The position numbers were made by a program, and so were the translations under genes. This document shows positions 44,389 through 53,079 of a DNA stretch of 64,000 nucleotides, one piece after another. Positions within the stretch are counted from its first letter, which is position 1, and every line of letters starts with the position of its first letter. Origin of the DNA: Thiothrix nivea DSM 5205 (lineage in GTDB: Bacteria > Pseudomonadota > Gammaproteobacteria > Thiotrichales > Thiotrichaceae); contig NZ_JH651384.1 in NCBI RefSeq assembly GCF_000260135.1, positions 1,119,693 through 1,183,692 of the forward strand, read 5' to 3'. Below the pieces are notes generated by a model. The model had not been told where the DNA came from and searched no databases. It worked only from the letters and a program-made list of their open reading frames with translations.

Positions 44389-45825
44389 ATGAGTAATATG
44401 AAAGCAGATATTAGCTGCCAGATGCTGGTGCTGGGCGCAGGCCCCGGCGGTTACACTGCCGCTTTCCGTGCTGCTGATCTGGGTATGCAGACCGTGCTGG
44501 TCGAGCGCTGGAGTACGCTGGGCGGGGTGTGTCTGAACGTGGGTTGCATTCCCTCCAAAGCGCTGCTGCACGCCGCCAAGGTCATGGATGAAGCGCACGA
44601 AGCGGCGGAATTCGGTATCGAGTTTGCCAAACCCGCCATCAACATCGACAAGCTGCGCAGCTGGAAAGATCAGGTGGTTGGTCGTCTGACCGGTGGCCTG
44701 AGCGGGCTGGCCAAGGGGCGCAAGGTGCAGGTAGTCAGTGGTGTTGGCACCTTCCTCGACCCGAACCATGTGGAAGTCATCGGCAACGATGGCAAGAAAA
44801 CCGTAGTGCGTTTCGAGAAAGCCGTGATCGCGGCGGGTTCCGAAGCGGTCAAACTGCCGTTCATTCCGGATGATCCGCGCGTGATCGACTCTACTGGCGC
44901 ACTGGCGCTGGAAAGCGTTCCTGAGCACATGCTGGTCATCGGCGGCGGTATTATCGGGCTGGAAATGGCTACGGTTTACGCCTCACTCGGTAGCAAAATC
45001 ACCGTGGTCGAAATGCTGCCGAACATCATCGCCGGAGCCGACAAGGATGTGGTCAAGCCTTACTTCAACCGCATCAAGAAGCGTTACGAAAACATCTGGC
45101 TGGAAACCCGCGTCACGGCAGTGGAAGCGACTCCGGCGGGCATGAAGGTCAGCTTCGAAGGCAAAAATGCACCAGCCGAACCGCAGGTGTATGACCGCAT
45201 TCTGGTCGCGGTCGGGCGCACCCCGAACGGTAAGCGCATCGGTGCGGAAAAAGCGGGCGTGGCAGTTGACGAACGCGGTTTCGTGCAGGTGGTGGATACA
45301 CAGATGCGTACTACCCAGCCGCACATTTTCGCCATCGGTGACATCATCGGCCAGCCGATGCTGGCGCACAAGGCCGTGCACGAAGGCAAAACGGCGGCGG
45401 AAGCGGCTTCCGGCATGGCCAGCCATTTCGACGCACGGGTGATTCCATCGGTGGCCTACACTGACCCGGAAATTGCCTGGGTCGGAGTGACCGAGGAAGA
45501 AGCCAAGGCCAAAGGCATGAAGGTCGGCAAGGGCGTGTTCCCGTGGGCCGCCAGTGGCCGCGCCCTGTCATTGGGTCGCGACGAAGGCATGACCAAGCTC
45601 ATTTTCGATGAGGAAACCGACCGCGTAATCGGCGCGGGCATCGTCGGCACCAATGCCGGTGATCTGATCGCCGAAGTCGCGCTGGCCATCGAAATGGGGG
45701 CGAATGCGGCTGACATCGGCCTGACCGTGCATCCGCATCCAACGCTGTCCGAAACGGTGGCGATGGCGGCGGAAATGTTTGAAGGCTCCATCACCGACCT
45801 GATTCCACCGAAGAAGAAACACTGA
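44389..45825 (+). CDS. lpdA: dihydrolipoamide dehydrogenase (E3)
   Basis: FAD-linked disulfide oxidoreductase that reoxidises the E2 lipoyl groups, 478 residues. It has the FAD motif GAGPGGYTAAFRAADLG, the redox-active CLNVGCIPSK, the NAD motif GGGIIGLEMATVYASLG and the C-terminal active-site base in HPHPTLSE. It starts 10 bases after aceF with a GAGGGGA site and is the last gene of the operon. A strong intrinsic terminator follows. Confidence 0.95.
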   Translation: MSNMKADISCQMLVLGAGPGGYTAAFRAADLGMQTVLVERWSTLGGVCLNVGCIPSKALLHAAKVMDEAHEAAEFGIEFAKPAINIDKLRSWKDQVVGRLTGGLSGLAKGRKVQVVSGVGTFLDPNHVEVIGNDGKKTVVRFEKAVIAAGSEAVKLPFIPDDPRVIDSTGALALESVPEHMLVIGGGIIGLEMATVYASLGSKITVVEMLPNIIAGADKDVVKPYFNRIKKRYENIWLETRVTAVEATPAGMKVSFEGKNAPAEPQVYDRILVAVGRTPNGKRIGAEKAGVAVDERGFVQVVDTQMRTTQPHIFAIGDIIGQPMLAHKAVHEGKTAAEAASGMASHFDARVIPSVAYTDPEIAWVGVTEEEAKAKGMKVGKGVFPWAASGRALSLGRDEGMTKLIFDEETDRVIGAGIVGTNAGDLIAEVALAIEMGANAADIGLTVHPHPTLSETVAMAAEMFEGSITDLIPPKKKH

Positions 45826-45844
45826 GGCTGAACTGAGTTAGGCG

Positions 45845-45871
45845 AAAAGGGCGGGATTTTCCGCCCTTTTT
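45845..45871 (+). terminator. intrinsic terminator of the aceEF-lpdA operon
   Basis: Perfect 10-bp arms AAAAGGGCGG / CCGCCCTTTT with a GATTTT loop and a terminal T-run, 19 bases after the lpdA stop. Confidence 0.88.
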
Positions 45872-46103
45872 AATAAAAGCTTAACGTATCACCGGATATT
45901 TGATCGATCATTCCCTTGCTTTCAGTTAGGGAAACGGCTAAAGCCGACCATCAGCCTTGACGGCTACATAAAACCAGATTGACAGAATATTTTGCGAAAA
46001 ATCAACATCATGATTTATTTCAGAATTTTGCATTTCGTCAATGCCACACTACTTCATCCCCAAGTAACTTTCTCGGAAATCCTGGTTTTGTGGAGCAAAA
46101 CAA

Positions 46104-46706
46104 ATGCAGAACGACAACACAGTCAACAAAGGCCGCCGCCGTCTCCTGATCGCCGGAACCTCGGTAGTCGGTGCAGCCGGAGCCGCTGCCATCGCCGCCC
46201 CTTTTCTCACTTCCTGGTCGCCCAGCGCCCGCGCACTGGCGGCTGGTGCACCGGTGGAAATGGATGTCAGCAAGGTCGAACCCGGCCAGCAAGTGCGCAT
46301 CATCTGGCGCGGCAAACCGGTGTGGGTGGTCAACCGTACCGAGGAAATGCTGGCCAACCTGCCCTCCAACGACCCCAACCTGCGCGACCCTGCGTCCACA
46401 GTCGCCGAGCAGCAACCGGCTTACGCCCAAAACCCACACCGTTCGCGCAACCCCAAATATCTGGTGCTAGTCGGCATTTGTACGCACCTGGGTTGCTCCC
46501 CCACCTACCGCCCGGAAGTTGCGCCGGAAGATTTGGGTGCTGAGTGGAAAGGCGGCTGGTATTGCCCCTGCCACGGCTCCCGCTTCGACTTGGCCGGGCG
46601 CGTTTACAAGAATGTCCCTGCCGCCACCAACCTGGTCGTGCCGCCCTATTTCTACAAGGATGACACCACCATCCTGATCGGCGAAGACGGCCCGGCAGCA
46701 GCTTAA
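46104..46706 (+). CDS. Rieske iron-sulfur protein (PetA-like) without petBC
   Basis: A 200-residue membrane-anchored Rieske [2Fe-2S] protein of the cytochrome bc1 type. A Tat-like start (KGRRRLLIAG) leads into one transmembrane helix. The cluster ligands are C126/H128 (CTHLGC) and C154/H157 (CPCHGS), with the disulfide cysteines C131 and C156 also present. In bc1 operons petB and petC follow directly. Here a NifX-like gene follows 17 bases later instead. Either bc1 genes are dispersed in this organism or this is a second, repurposed copy. Confidence 0.87.
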   Translation: MQNDNTVNKGRRRLLIAGTSVVGAAGAAAIAAPFLTSWSPSARALAAGAPVEMDVSKVEPGQQVRIIWRGKPVWVVNRTEEMLANLPSNDPNLRDPASTVAEQQPAYAQNPHRSRNPKYLVLVGICTHLGCSPTYRPEVAPEDLGAEWKGGWYCPCHGSRFDLAGRVYKNVPAATNLVVPPYFYKDDTTILIGEDGPAAA

Positions 46707-46723
46707 CCAACGAGGTAACACAC

Positions 46724-47119
46724 ATGAAAACAGGTCATCTAAAAATCGGCGTCAGCAGCCAGAATTTCCGCACCATTACTGGCCACGCAGGCAAAGGCCG
46801 CCGCTTTTTCGTCTTTGAAGCGCCCGATGGCGCGGACGTGCAGGAAATCGGGCGGCTCGACATGCCCAAGGAAATGTCCCTGCACGAATGGAATGGCCAG
46901 GGCGAACACCCGCTGTTTGAACTCGACTACCTGATTACCGGTAGTTGCGGCGATGGCTTTATCCGCAAAATGGGTAGCCGTGGCGTGATGGTCAGAACTA
47001 CCTCCGAAACCGACCCACTGGCGGCAGCCAAAGCACTGCTGGCGGGAACCCTGCCGGAAGGTGCTCCGCATACCCACGAGCATGGCCATGACCACCATCA
47101 CGGGCATCACCACCATTAA
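46724..47119 (+). CDS. NifX/NifB-like iron-molybdenum cofactor-binding-domain protein with His tail
   Basis: A 131-residue protein whose first 110 residues match the dinitrogenase FeMo-cofactor-binding (NifX/NafY) fold: SSQNFRTITGHAGKGRRFFV near the start and GSCGDGFIRKMGSRGVMV later. The C-terminus is a His-rich stretch with 12 His in the last 20 residues (from HTHEHGHDHHHGHHHH), typical of a nickel, zinc or cobalt-binding tail. No nif genes lie nearby, so a general metallocluster or metal-handling role is more likely than nitrogen fixation. It lies 17 bases after the Rieske gene. Confidence 0.78.
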   Translation: MKTGHLKIGVSSQNFRTITGHAGKGRRFFVFEAPDGADVQEIGRLDMPKEMSLHEWNGQGEHPLFELDYLITGSCGDGFIRKMGSRGVMVRTTSETDPLAAAKALLAGTLPEGAPHTHEHGHDHHHGHHHH

Positions 47120-47155
47120 AGATTCCAATAACCAGAGCCATTCTCACCTCCCAAT

Positions 47156-47184
47156 GCCTGCCCGATAATGGGCGGGCTTTTTTT
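47156..47184 (+). terminator. intrinsic terminator just upstream of the beta-barrel gene
   Basis: Arms GCCTGCCC (47156-47163) and GGGCGGGC (47170-47177), pairing fully with one G-U, are followed by seven T. It is 36 bases after the NifX-like stop, but only 15 bases before the next start codon, leaving no room for a promoter in between. Confidence 0.8.
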
Positions 47185-47199
47185 ATGCAGGAGCACCAC

Positions 47200-48099
47200 A
47201 TGGAAGTTTTTCCAAAAACCCTGTTGCTGGCTGGCGTGTTGCTGGCCAGCGTTACCAATGCACAAGCACTGGAACTGCGTTACGGCAGCGGTGATTTCAA
47301 CATGGGCGCAGCGGCCAAGCCATTGGTCGATATGGATGTCACGTTGGATGTCGACACATGGACACTGGCGGAACCGCACAAGAACATCAACGATTCGCGC
47401 TATTACTATCAGTTCCGCGCTGATTACTTTGATTCGGATACCGTCAACCGGGCAACTGACCTTACCAGCCTGCCACTGACCACCAGCTTGCCGGTGATTG
47501 GCAGCAGCGTGACCGACCTGATTGCCAACAACACCGAGATTCCGGTGCCTGCCGATTACCGTATTCATGGGCTGAATGTGGACGCTGGCATTGGCTACGA
47601 CGTGATCAAAAACGACAAGGGGCATCTGGGCGTGGGTGTGAATACCGGCGTCAGCACCCCGTTCATGAAAGTCCGCAACATGCTGCCTGCCGCCAACCTG
47701 GCACTGGAAGTGATGGACACGTTCGACACCAAAGTGACCACCTACAAAGCTGGCGTCAGCGTGCAGGGCAGCTATCAGGCCACACCGTGGCTGGAAGTCA
47801 GCGGCAATGCCTCCCTCAACCACCAGACCGGCGAAATGGATAACGGGCTGGTTGGCTCAGGCGTGGATATTGACGGCAGCTACCGCACGCTTGAAGTCGC
47901 GGCCAAAATCCGCCCTGCCCCATTGCTGAAACAGCCGGTGCTGAAGAATGCTTTCGTCACCATCGGCCATAGCCGCAGTGATTGGGATTACGACGAGGCG
48001 GACATCACAACGCCGGTGGGTAATTTTCAGGTTCCCGGCCTGTTTGATGCAGATTTTGAACATTCCAGCACTTATGTTGGCGTTGGCTATGACTTTTAA
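47200..48099 (+). CDS. outer membrane beta-barrel protein
   Basis: Predicted exported protein of 299 residues with a signal peptide (KTLLLAGVLLASVTNAQA, cut near residue 20). The mature part has alternating strands and ends in a phenylalanine (YVGVGYDF), the usual BamA recognition end of outer-membrane barrels. Repeated motifs such as GVSVQGSYQATPWLEVSGNA fit a porin-like or OmpW/OmpA-like barrel of 8-12 strands. ATG 47200 follows AGGAG at six bases. It is preceded by an intrinsic terminator. Function unknown; I recognise no specific family. Confidence 0.78.
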   Translation: MEVFPKTLLLAGVLLASVTNAQALELRYGSGDFNMGAAAKPLVDMDVTLDVDTWTLAEPHKNINDSRYYYQFRADYFDSDTVNRATDLTSLPLTTSLPVIGSSVTDLIANNTEIPVPADYRIHGLNVDAGIGYDVIKNDKGHLGVGVNTGVSTPFMKVRNMLPAANLALEVMDTFDTKVTTYKAGVSVQGSYQATPWLEVSGNASLNHQTGEMDNGLVGSGVDIDGSYRTLEVAAKIRPAPLLKQPVLKNAFVTIGHSRSDWDYDEADITTPVGNFQVPGLFDADFEHSSTYVGVGYDF

Positions 48100-48208
48100 C
48101 CCTCGAATAAACCCGAGTGTTTTAGTTTGTTTTTTCTCAATGCCCTACGACTGACCGCCCATTAAACTGTCTCTCATTATTTGAACTATCCATACGAAAG
48201 GAATACCC

Positions 48209-48604
48209 ATGAAACAAACCATGTTGATGGAAAAATACCCTATTTACACCATCGAAATCGGCAAGGATGAAATTGTCCACAACACGATGGACGGCATTCT
48301 AGGCTACTTCCAGGCCAAGATTGATGCACATCCGATTGCCAGCTTCATCGCCCTGTTCGACCATTACACCCACACCAAGGCGCTGGGTGACAAGGGCGAA
48401 ATGAACCCTGAAATCCTCGACGCACGTGATGTCGTGTTCTGCTTCGGCCAGAAACTGCCAACCCCGCAGATGCTGGCCATCCGCCCACGTTCCATCGGCA
48501 TCGCGGAAATGGCCGACAAGTTCGTCATCAGCTTCCTGGAAACACCCATGCCGCACGCTAACGAAGCGATGGAAGCCTGGGCCAAGGGGCTGGTAGCCAA
48601 CTAA
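48209..48604 (+). CDS. DUF6858-like conserved protein
   Basis: A 131-residue soluble protein. Characteristic stretches are YFQAKIDAHPIASFIALFDH, DARDVVFCFGQKLPTPQML and AIRPRSIGIAEMADKFVISF, followed by MPHANEAMEAWAKGL. From memory it matches a conserved family annotated DUF6858, often encoded near sulfur-oxidation or ion-channel genes, with no assigned function. It has a clear AAAGGAA ribosome site and is 10 bases upstream of the SLAC1 gene. Confidence 0.72.
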   Translation: MKQTMLMEKYPIYTIEIGKDEIVHNTMDGILGYFQAKIDAHPIASFIALFDHYTHTKALGDKGEMNPEILDARDVVFCFGQKLPTPQMLAIRPRSIGIAEMADKFVISFLETPMPHANEAMEAWAKGLVAN

Positions 48605-48614
48605 AGAGGTAATA

Positions 48615-49595
48615 ATGATGGAAAACACGCCCGAACAACCGCAAGGCCGTCTGGCTCACTTCCCGATTTCCTTTTTCGCCATGGTGATGGGGCTTTCCGG
48701 CCTGACGATTGCCTGGGAAAAAGCCCAGCACGTATACCAGCTTGATTTTGGTATCAGCCCGTTGTTGGTGGGGCTGACGGTGTTGGTGTTCAGCGTGTTT
48801 GCCATCATCTACGCCAGCAAAGCGCTGGTATGCCGCGAAGCGGTGGCGCAGGAACTCAGCCACCCGGTCAAACTGAGCTTCTTCCCAACCATTTCCATCA
48901 GCCTGTTGTTGCTGGCGGTTGCCTTGCTGGAATTCATGCCGGAAGTCAGCCGGGGGTTGTGGGTAGTGGGTGCAGCCTTGCATCTGCTGTTCACCCTGTT
49001 TGTGCTCAATGCATGGATGCATCAGGAGCATTTCCACATCCAGCACATCAACCCGGCGTGGTTTATCCCGGCGGTGGGTAATGTATTGGTGCCGGTGGCG
49101 GGAATGCCGCTGGGTTACACGGATATTTCGTGGTTCTTTTTCAGCATCGGCATGTTGTTCTGGATGGTGCTGATGGTGATCATTTTCTACCGTATCCTGT
49201 TCCATACGCCGATTGATGCGCGTTTGTTGCCGACCCTGTTCATCCTGATTGCGCCGCCTGCTGTTGGCTTTCTTGCCTACGTGAAACTGACCAATGGCGT
49301 GCTGGATGGCTTCGGTCGTTTCCTGTATTTCGCCGGGCTGTTCCTGACCTTGTTGCTGTTCAGCCAGCTCAGCCGTTTTCTGAAACTGCAATTTGCGCTG
49401 TCATGGTGGGCGTATTCGTTCCCGACCGCCGCCATTACCATCGCCACTTTCCTCATGTATGAAAAGTCTGGCAATTCCTTTTACCTGGGGCTGGCAAGCA
49501 TATTGCTGGCAATCCTGACCGGCGTGGTAGGCTTATTGCTGGTGCGTACCACCATGGCAGCCATGCGCGGTAAAATCTGCGTGCCAGGACACTGA
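48615..49595 (+). CDS. SLAC1/TehA-family anion channel
   Basis: Integral membrane protein of 326 residues with ten predicted helices in the helical-hairpin pattern of the SLAC1/TDT family. It begins FPISFFAMVMGLSGLTIAWE, a typical SLAC1/TehA start, and the pore-gating phenylalanine is expected in the GMLFWMVLMVIIFYR to FLAYVKL region. Family members pass anions such as chloride, nitrate, sulfite or tellurite-related species; the substrate here is unknown. Ten bases after the DUF6858-like gene and 23 bases before a rhodanese gene. Confidence 0.83.
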   Translation: MMENTPEQPQGRLAHFPISFFAMVMGLSGLTIAWEKAQHVYQLDFGISPLLVGLTVLVFSVFAIIYASKALVCREAVAQELSHPVKLSFFPTISISLLLLAVALLEFMPEVSRGLWVVGAALHLLFTLFVLNAWMHQEHFHIQHINPAWFIPAVGNVLVPVAGMPLGYTDISWFFFSIGMLFWMVLMVIIFYRILFHTPIDARLLPTLFILIAPPAVGFLAYVKLTNGVLDGFGRFLYFAGLFLTLLLFSQLSRFLKLQFALSWWAYSFPTAAITIATFLMYEKSGNSFYLGLASILLAILTGVVGLLLVRTTMAAMRGKICVPGH

Positions 49596-49618
49596 TATTG
49601 CCAGCAGGAGAAAACATA

Positions 49619-50095
49619 ATGTCCAGAGAAACCTATAAAAGTCTGGTGGCGGGTGTTGCCCCGCTGGTCCAGGAAGTATTCCCCTGGGATGTGGCGGAAG
49701 AGCAGGAGGCAGGCAAGGATTTCCTGATTCTCGACATCCGCTGCCCGTCGGAATTTCAGGTGATGCACATCGACGGCTCACTGGATGTGCCGCGCGGCAT
49801 TCTGGAAATGGCCTGCGACTACGGCTACGAGGAAACCGAGCCGAAACTGGTGGAAGCCCGCGCCCAAAACATCCTGGTGGTGTGCCGCTCGGGCAACCGC
49901 AGCATCCTCGCCGCCCACACCCTGCAACTGCTGGGCTACCAGCATGTTTACTCCCTCAAAACCGGGCTGCGCGGCTGGAGCGATTACGAACTGCCGCTGG
50001 TCTTTTCCAACGGAAATCCGGTTCCACAGGATACTGCCGACAAGTATTTCGAGACTGTGCTGGCGCCGGAGCAGAAAGGGCCAGTAGCAGCGTAA
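49619..50095 (+). CDS. rhodanese-domain protein
   Basis: Single rhodanese domain, 158 residues. It has DIRCPSEFQVMHIDGSLDVP and the active-site loop VCRSGNRS with C89 as the sulfur-carrying cysteine. There is no signal peptide, so it is cytoplasmic. A sulfurtransferase role in persulfide or thiosulfate handling suits a sulfur oxidiser. ATG 49619 follows AGGAG at eight bases. It closes the DUF6858-SLAC1-rhodanese group. Confidence 0.85.
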   Translation: MSRETYKSLVAGVAPLVQEVFPWDVAEEQEAGKDFLILDIRCPSEFQVMHIDGSLDVPRGILEMACDYGYEETEPKLVEARAQNILVVCRSGNRSILAAHTLQLLGYQHVYSLKTGLRGWSDYELPLVFSNGNPVPQDTADKYFETVLAPEQKGPVAA

Positions 50096-50195
50096 CGGTT
50101 GCCCCCGCCGGATAATGGGGGGTGTTGGCACTGGACATCTGTCATGCATGGTAGTCTAATTCCTGCATTGCAATAAGCGACAAGAACTACCCAAC

Positions 50196-51866
50196 ATGAG
50201 CGAAACCAGCAAACCCCTGAACTTCATTGAGCGCATCATCGAAGACGACTTGGCCAGCGGCAAGCACACCAGTATCCGTACCCGCTTTCCACCTGAACCG
50301 AATGGCTACCTGCACATCGGCCACGCCAAATCCATCTGGCTGAACTTCGGGCTGGCGCAGCGTTACGGCGGCCAGTGCAACCTGCGCTTCGATGACACCA
50401 ACCCGGTCAAGGAAGATGAGGAATACGTCGAGTCCATCCAGCGCGATGTGCAGTGGCTCGGTTATCAGTGGGACGGCGAGGTTCGCTACGCTTCCGACTA
50501 TTTCGACCAGCTTTATGAGTGGGCGGTTTACCTGATCAAAGAGGGCAAGGCGTTTGTCTGCGACCTGAATGCGGATGAAATGCGCGAATACCGGGGCACG
50601 TTGAAAGAACCGGGAAAGGAAAGCCCGTTCCGCAGCCGTTCCGTGGCAGAAAACCTGGAGCTGTTCGAGAAAATGCGGGCTGGGGAATTCCCTGACGGAA
50701 CCCGTACCTTGCGCGCCAAGATCGACATGGCGTCGTCCAACATCAATATGCGCGACCCGGTGCTGTACCGCATCAAGCACGCCAGCCATCATCAGACCGG
50801 TGATAAATGGTGCATTTACCCCTCCTACGACTATACACATGGGCAGAGTGATGCGATTGAATACATCACCCATTCCATCTGTACGCTGGAATTCGAGGCG
50901 CACCGCCCGCTGTACGACTGGTGCATCCAGAACCTGCCGGTGCCTGCCGAACCGCACCAGTTCGAATTCTCGCGCCTGAACGTCAATTACACCATCACCA
51001 GCAAGCGCAGGCTCAAGCAACTGGTGGATGAAAACCACGTTGACGGCTGGGATGACCCACGGATGCCAACCATTTCCGGTATGCGCCGTCGCGGTTACAC
51101 GCCCAAGGCCATCCGCAACTTCTGCGACATGGCAGGCGTGACCAAGGTCGAAGGCGTGGTCGATGTCAGTATGCTGGAATACGCCGTGCGCGAAGACCTC
51201 AACGAAATTTCCCCGCGCGCCATGTGCGTGCTGCATCCGCTCAAGGTCACGCTGACCAACTACCCGGAAGACAAGGTGGAAACCATGACCGCGCCGGTGC
51301 ACCCGCAGGATGAAGCCATGGGCACGCGCGACATGCCGTTCTGCCGCGAGATCCTGATCGACCAGGACGACTTCCGCGAAGAAGCCAACAAGCAGTACAA
51401 GCGGCTGGTGCTGGGCAAGCGCGTGCGCCTGCGCAACAGCTACGTGATCGAAGCCGAGGAAGCTATCAAGGACGCCGACGGCAACATCATCGAAGTGCGC
51501 GCCCGCGTGCTGGAAGAAACCCTCGGCAGCAACCCGGAAGACGGCGTGAAACCGAAGGGCGTGATCCACTGGGTATCCGCGCGTGAAAACGTCGACTGCG
51601 AAGTGCGCCTGTACGACCGCCTGTTCAATGACCCTGCGCCGGATGCGGGCGGCAAGAACTACCTGGAATCGCTCAACCCCGGCAGCCTGGAAATCCTGCA
51701 AGGCTGCAAGGGTGAAATCGGGCTGGCGAACGCCACGCTGGATGACCGTTACCAATTTGAACGGGAAGGGTATTTTGTGCTGGATTCCAGGTATTCCACA
51801 GCGGAAAAGCCGGTGTTCAACCGGGTGATCGGGTTGAAGGATACGTGGGAAAAGGCGGCATCCTAA
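50196..51866 (+). CDS. glnS: glutaminyl-tRNA synthetase
   Basis: Class I aminoacyl-tRNA synthetase, 556 residues, charging tRNA-Gln directly. The HIGH motif is [12 protein letters not shown] and the KMSKS equivalent is [14 protein letters not shown]. The C-terminal beta-barrel anticodon-binding domain ends with the [11 protein letters not shown] and [14 protein letters not shown] motifs. The presence of glnS rather than reliance on GatCAB is usual for gammaproteobacteria. Its stop overlaps the convergent YchJ-like gene by four bases. Confidence 0.96.
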   Translation: MSETSKPLNFIERIIEDDLASGKHTSIRTRFPPEPNGYLHIGHAKSIWLNFGLAQRYGGQCNLRFDDTNPVKEDEEYVESIQRDVQWLGYQWDGEVRYASDYFDQLYEWAVYLIKEGKAFVCDLNADEMREYRGTLKEPGKESPFRSRSVAENLELFEKMRAGEFPDGTRTLRAKIDMASSNINMRDPVLYRIKHASHHQTGDKWCIYPSYDYTHGQSDAIEYITHSICTLEFEAHRPLYDWCIQNLPVPAEPHQFEFSRLNVNYTITSKRRLKQLVDENHVDGWDDPRMPTISGMRRRGYTPKAIRNFCDMAGVTKVEGVVDVSMLEYAVREDLNEISPRAMCVLHPLKVTLTNYPEDKVETMTAPVHPQDEAMGTRDMPFCREILIDQDDFREEANKQYKRLVLGKRVRLRNSYVIEAEEAIKDADGNIIEVRARVLEETLGSNPEDGVKPKGVIHWVSARENVDCEVRLYDRLFNDPAPDAGGKNYLESLNPGSLEILQGCKGEIGLANATLDDRYQFEREGYFVLDSRYSTAEKPVFNRVIGLKDTWEKAAS

Positions 51867-52246
51867 TACTCTCCAGCCACGTAATACCAGCGCCCGCCCT
51901 CTTTCACAAACCGGCTGGTTTCATGCAACTGGCCGGGTTGCCCGCCATCCTGATAACGGGCGATGAATTCCACGATACCTGCCGTATCCTGCTCCCCGCC
52001 CTGCTCCGTACGGACGATTTCCAAACCCAGCCATTCGGTTGGTGGCAGTTGCATCAGCCCTTTCTTGTTTGGGCGGGTGCTGCCGTGCCAGCTTCGGTGC
52101 AGGTATGCGCCATTACGCAGTACGTAAGCACTGTAACGCGAGCGCATCAGCGTTTCTGCTGTTGGCGCGGCCTTGCCATCGTGGTACTGGCGGCAGCACT
52201 GGTTGTAGGTCTTTCCCGAGCCGCATGGGCAACTGTCCATAAGCAT
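51863..52246 (-). CDS. YchJ-family SEC-C zinc-binding protein
   Basis: A 127-residue protein starting with the SEC-C zinc motif [13 protein letters not shown], followed by the YchJ core ([20 protein letters not shown] then [10 protein letters not shown]) and a short strand-rich end ([11 protein letters not shown]). The SEC-C motif, also at the end of SecA, binds zinc; the role of YchJ is not established. ATG 52246 follows CGGAGCGG; an in-frame ATG at 52240 is also possible. Convergent with glnS. Confidence 0.85.
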   Translation of the reverse strand: MLMDSCPCGSGKTYNQCCRQYHDGKAAPTAETLMRSRYSAYVLRNGAYLHRSWHGSTRPNKKGLMQLPPTEWLGLEIVRTEQGGEQDTAGIVEFIARYQDGGQPGQLHETSRFVKEGGRWYYVAGEY

Positions 52247-52294
52247 CCGCTCCGTGTTTAGCCGTGTAAACCGCAGGATGTTACTGCGGAAGCC

Positions 52295-52522
52295 TTAGCC
52301 TGCCAACACATGGTGGTGATGAATACCCGACCTTGCTGTCGCGTTTGCCTGACGGGCTTCAAACCGCTTCCACGCCTTTTCGTGGAAATAGAACCCGACC
52401 GTGTTGATGGCAGGCTCGATCAAAGCCATCATCCCACCAATGAGGACGCTGCCGGTCAACACATACGCAACCGTGAAAGCAATGCTGAAATGCAAGATGG
52501 CGAAAGTGAATGTCTTGGTCAT
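52295..52522 (-). CDS. DUF2061 small membrane protein
   Basis: A 75-residue protein with two predicted membrane helices (FAILHFSIAFTVAYVLTGSV and LIGGMMALIEPAINTVGFYF), followed by HEKAWKRF and a His-rich end (HHHH). This is the DUF2061 pattern. Function unknown. ATG 52522 follows a strong GGAGGATAAC site; the upstream ATG at 52546 lacks one. Confidence 0.8.
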   Translation of the reverse strand: MTKTFTFAILHFSIAFTVAYVLTGSVLIGGMMALIEPAINTVGFYFHEKAWKRFEARQANATARSGIHHHHVLAG

Positions 52523-52722
52523 GGCGTTATCCTCCAGATGTTTCATAAAGGATAACGTTTCTCATTTAATTAAAAAATCAGATTGTTTTTATTATAACGA
52601 ACCACTAAACAGAAGATTCATGCAACACCTGCCCATGATGCCTGGGCAAGCCTGCATTTCAGGACAGCAAACTCCACCTGCTGTTAAAATGCCCCTGACA
52701 ACCACGAGAGAGGAAAGCCGCC

Positions 52723-53067
52723 TTGATCAAATTGCCTGAATTGCTGCAAGCCTGGGATACCCCCGGCTTTGCCCAGACCTTTACCACCACGATCCAGCAA
52801 CTGGCTATTGCCGACCTGCCCTTGCAACAAGCCCTGGCGCACAGCAGCCACGTCAGCGATAGCCCGCGCACCGTTGTCATACTCGATTCCAGTGCCAGCG
52901 ACGGCCACATCCGTATCAAGGCGGGCATTTTCTACGCTGGCCTGATTGCCGGAAGCTGCTGCGCCGATGACCCCTCCCCTGCCTGCGAACAAACCGAATA
53001 CTGTGAGGTGCTGTTTGACATCGACCGGGAAACGGCGCAAACAATGCCGCACCTGTTAACCCCGTAA
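52723..53067 (+). CDS. conserved hypothetical protein (TTG start)
   Basis: A 114-residue soluble protein without signal or membrane segments. Visible features are a helical start (LPELLQAWDTPGFAQTFTTT), a strand-rich middle with TVVILDSSASDGHIRIKAGI and an end with three cysteines (SCCADDPSPACEQTEYC, four in total). The TTG start at 52723 is supported by AGGAAAG five to six bases upstream. It precedes yihY by 13 bases. It is reminiscent of small sulfur-bacterial hypotheticals; no family recognised. Confidence 0.68.
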   Translation: MIKLPELLQAWDTPGFAQTFTTTIQQLAIADLPLQQALAHSSHVSDSPRTVVILDSSASDGHIRIKAGIFYAGLIAGSCCADDPSPACEQTEYCEVLFDIDRETAQTMPHLLTP

Positions 53068-53079
53068 CTGAGCCGTAGA

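Noticed and set aside
46724-47119. Evidence for a nitrogen-fixation island from the NifX-like gene
   Set aside because: There are no nifHDK, nifE/N or nifB genes nearby; such NifX-fold proteins occur in non-fixing sulfur bacteria.
50187-51755. 522-codon minus-strand open frame opposite glnS
   Set aside because: It mirrors glnS codon structure; the composition is that of an antisense shadow and no family is seen.
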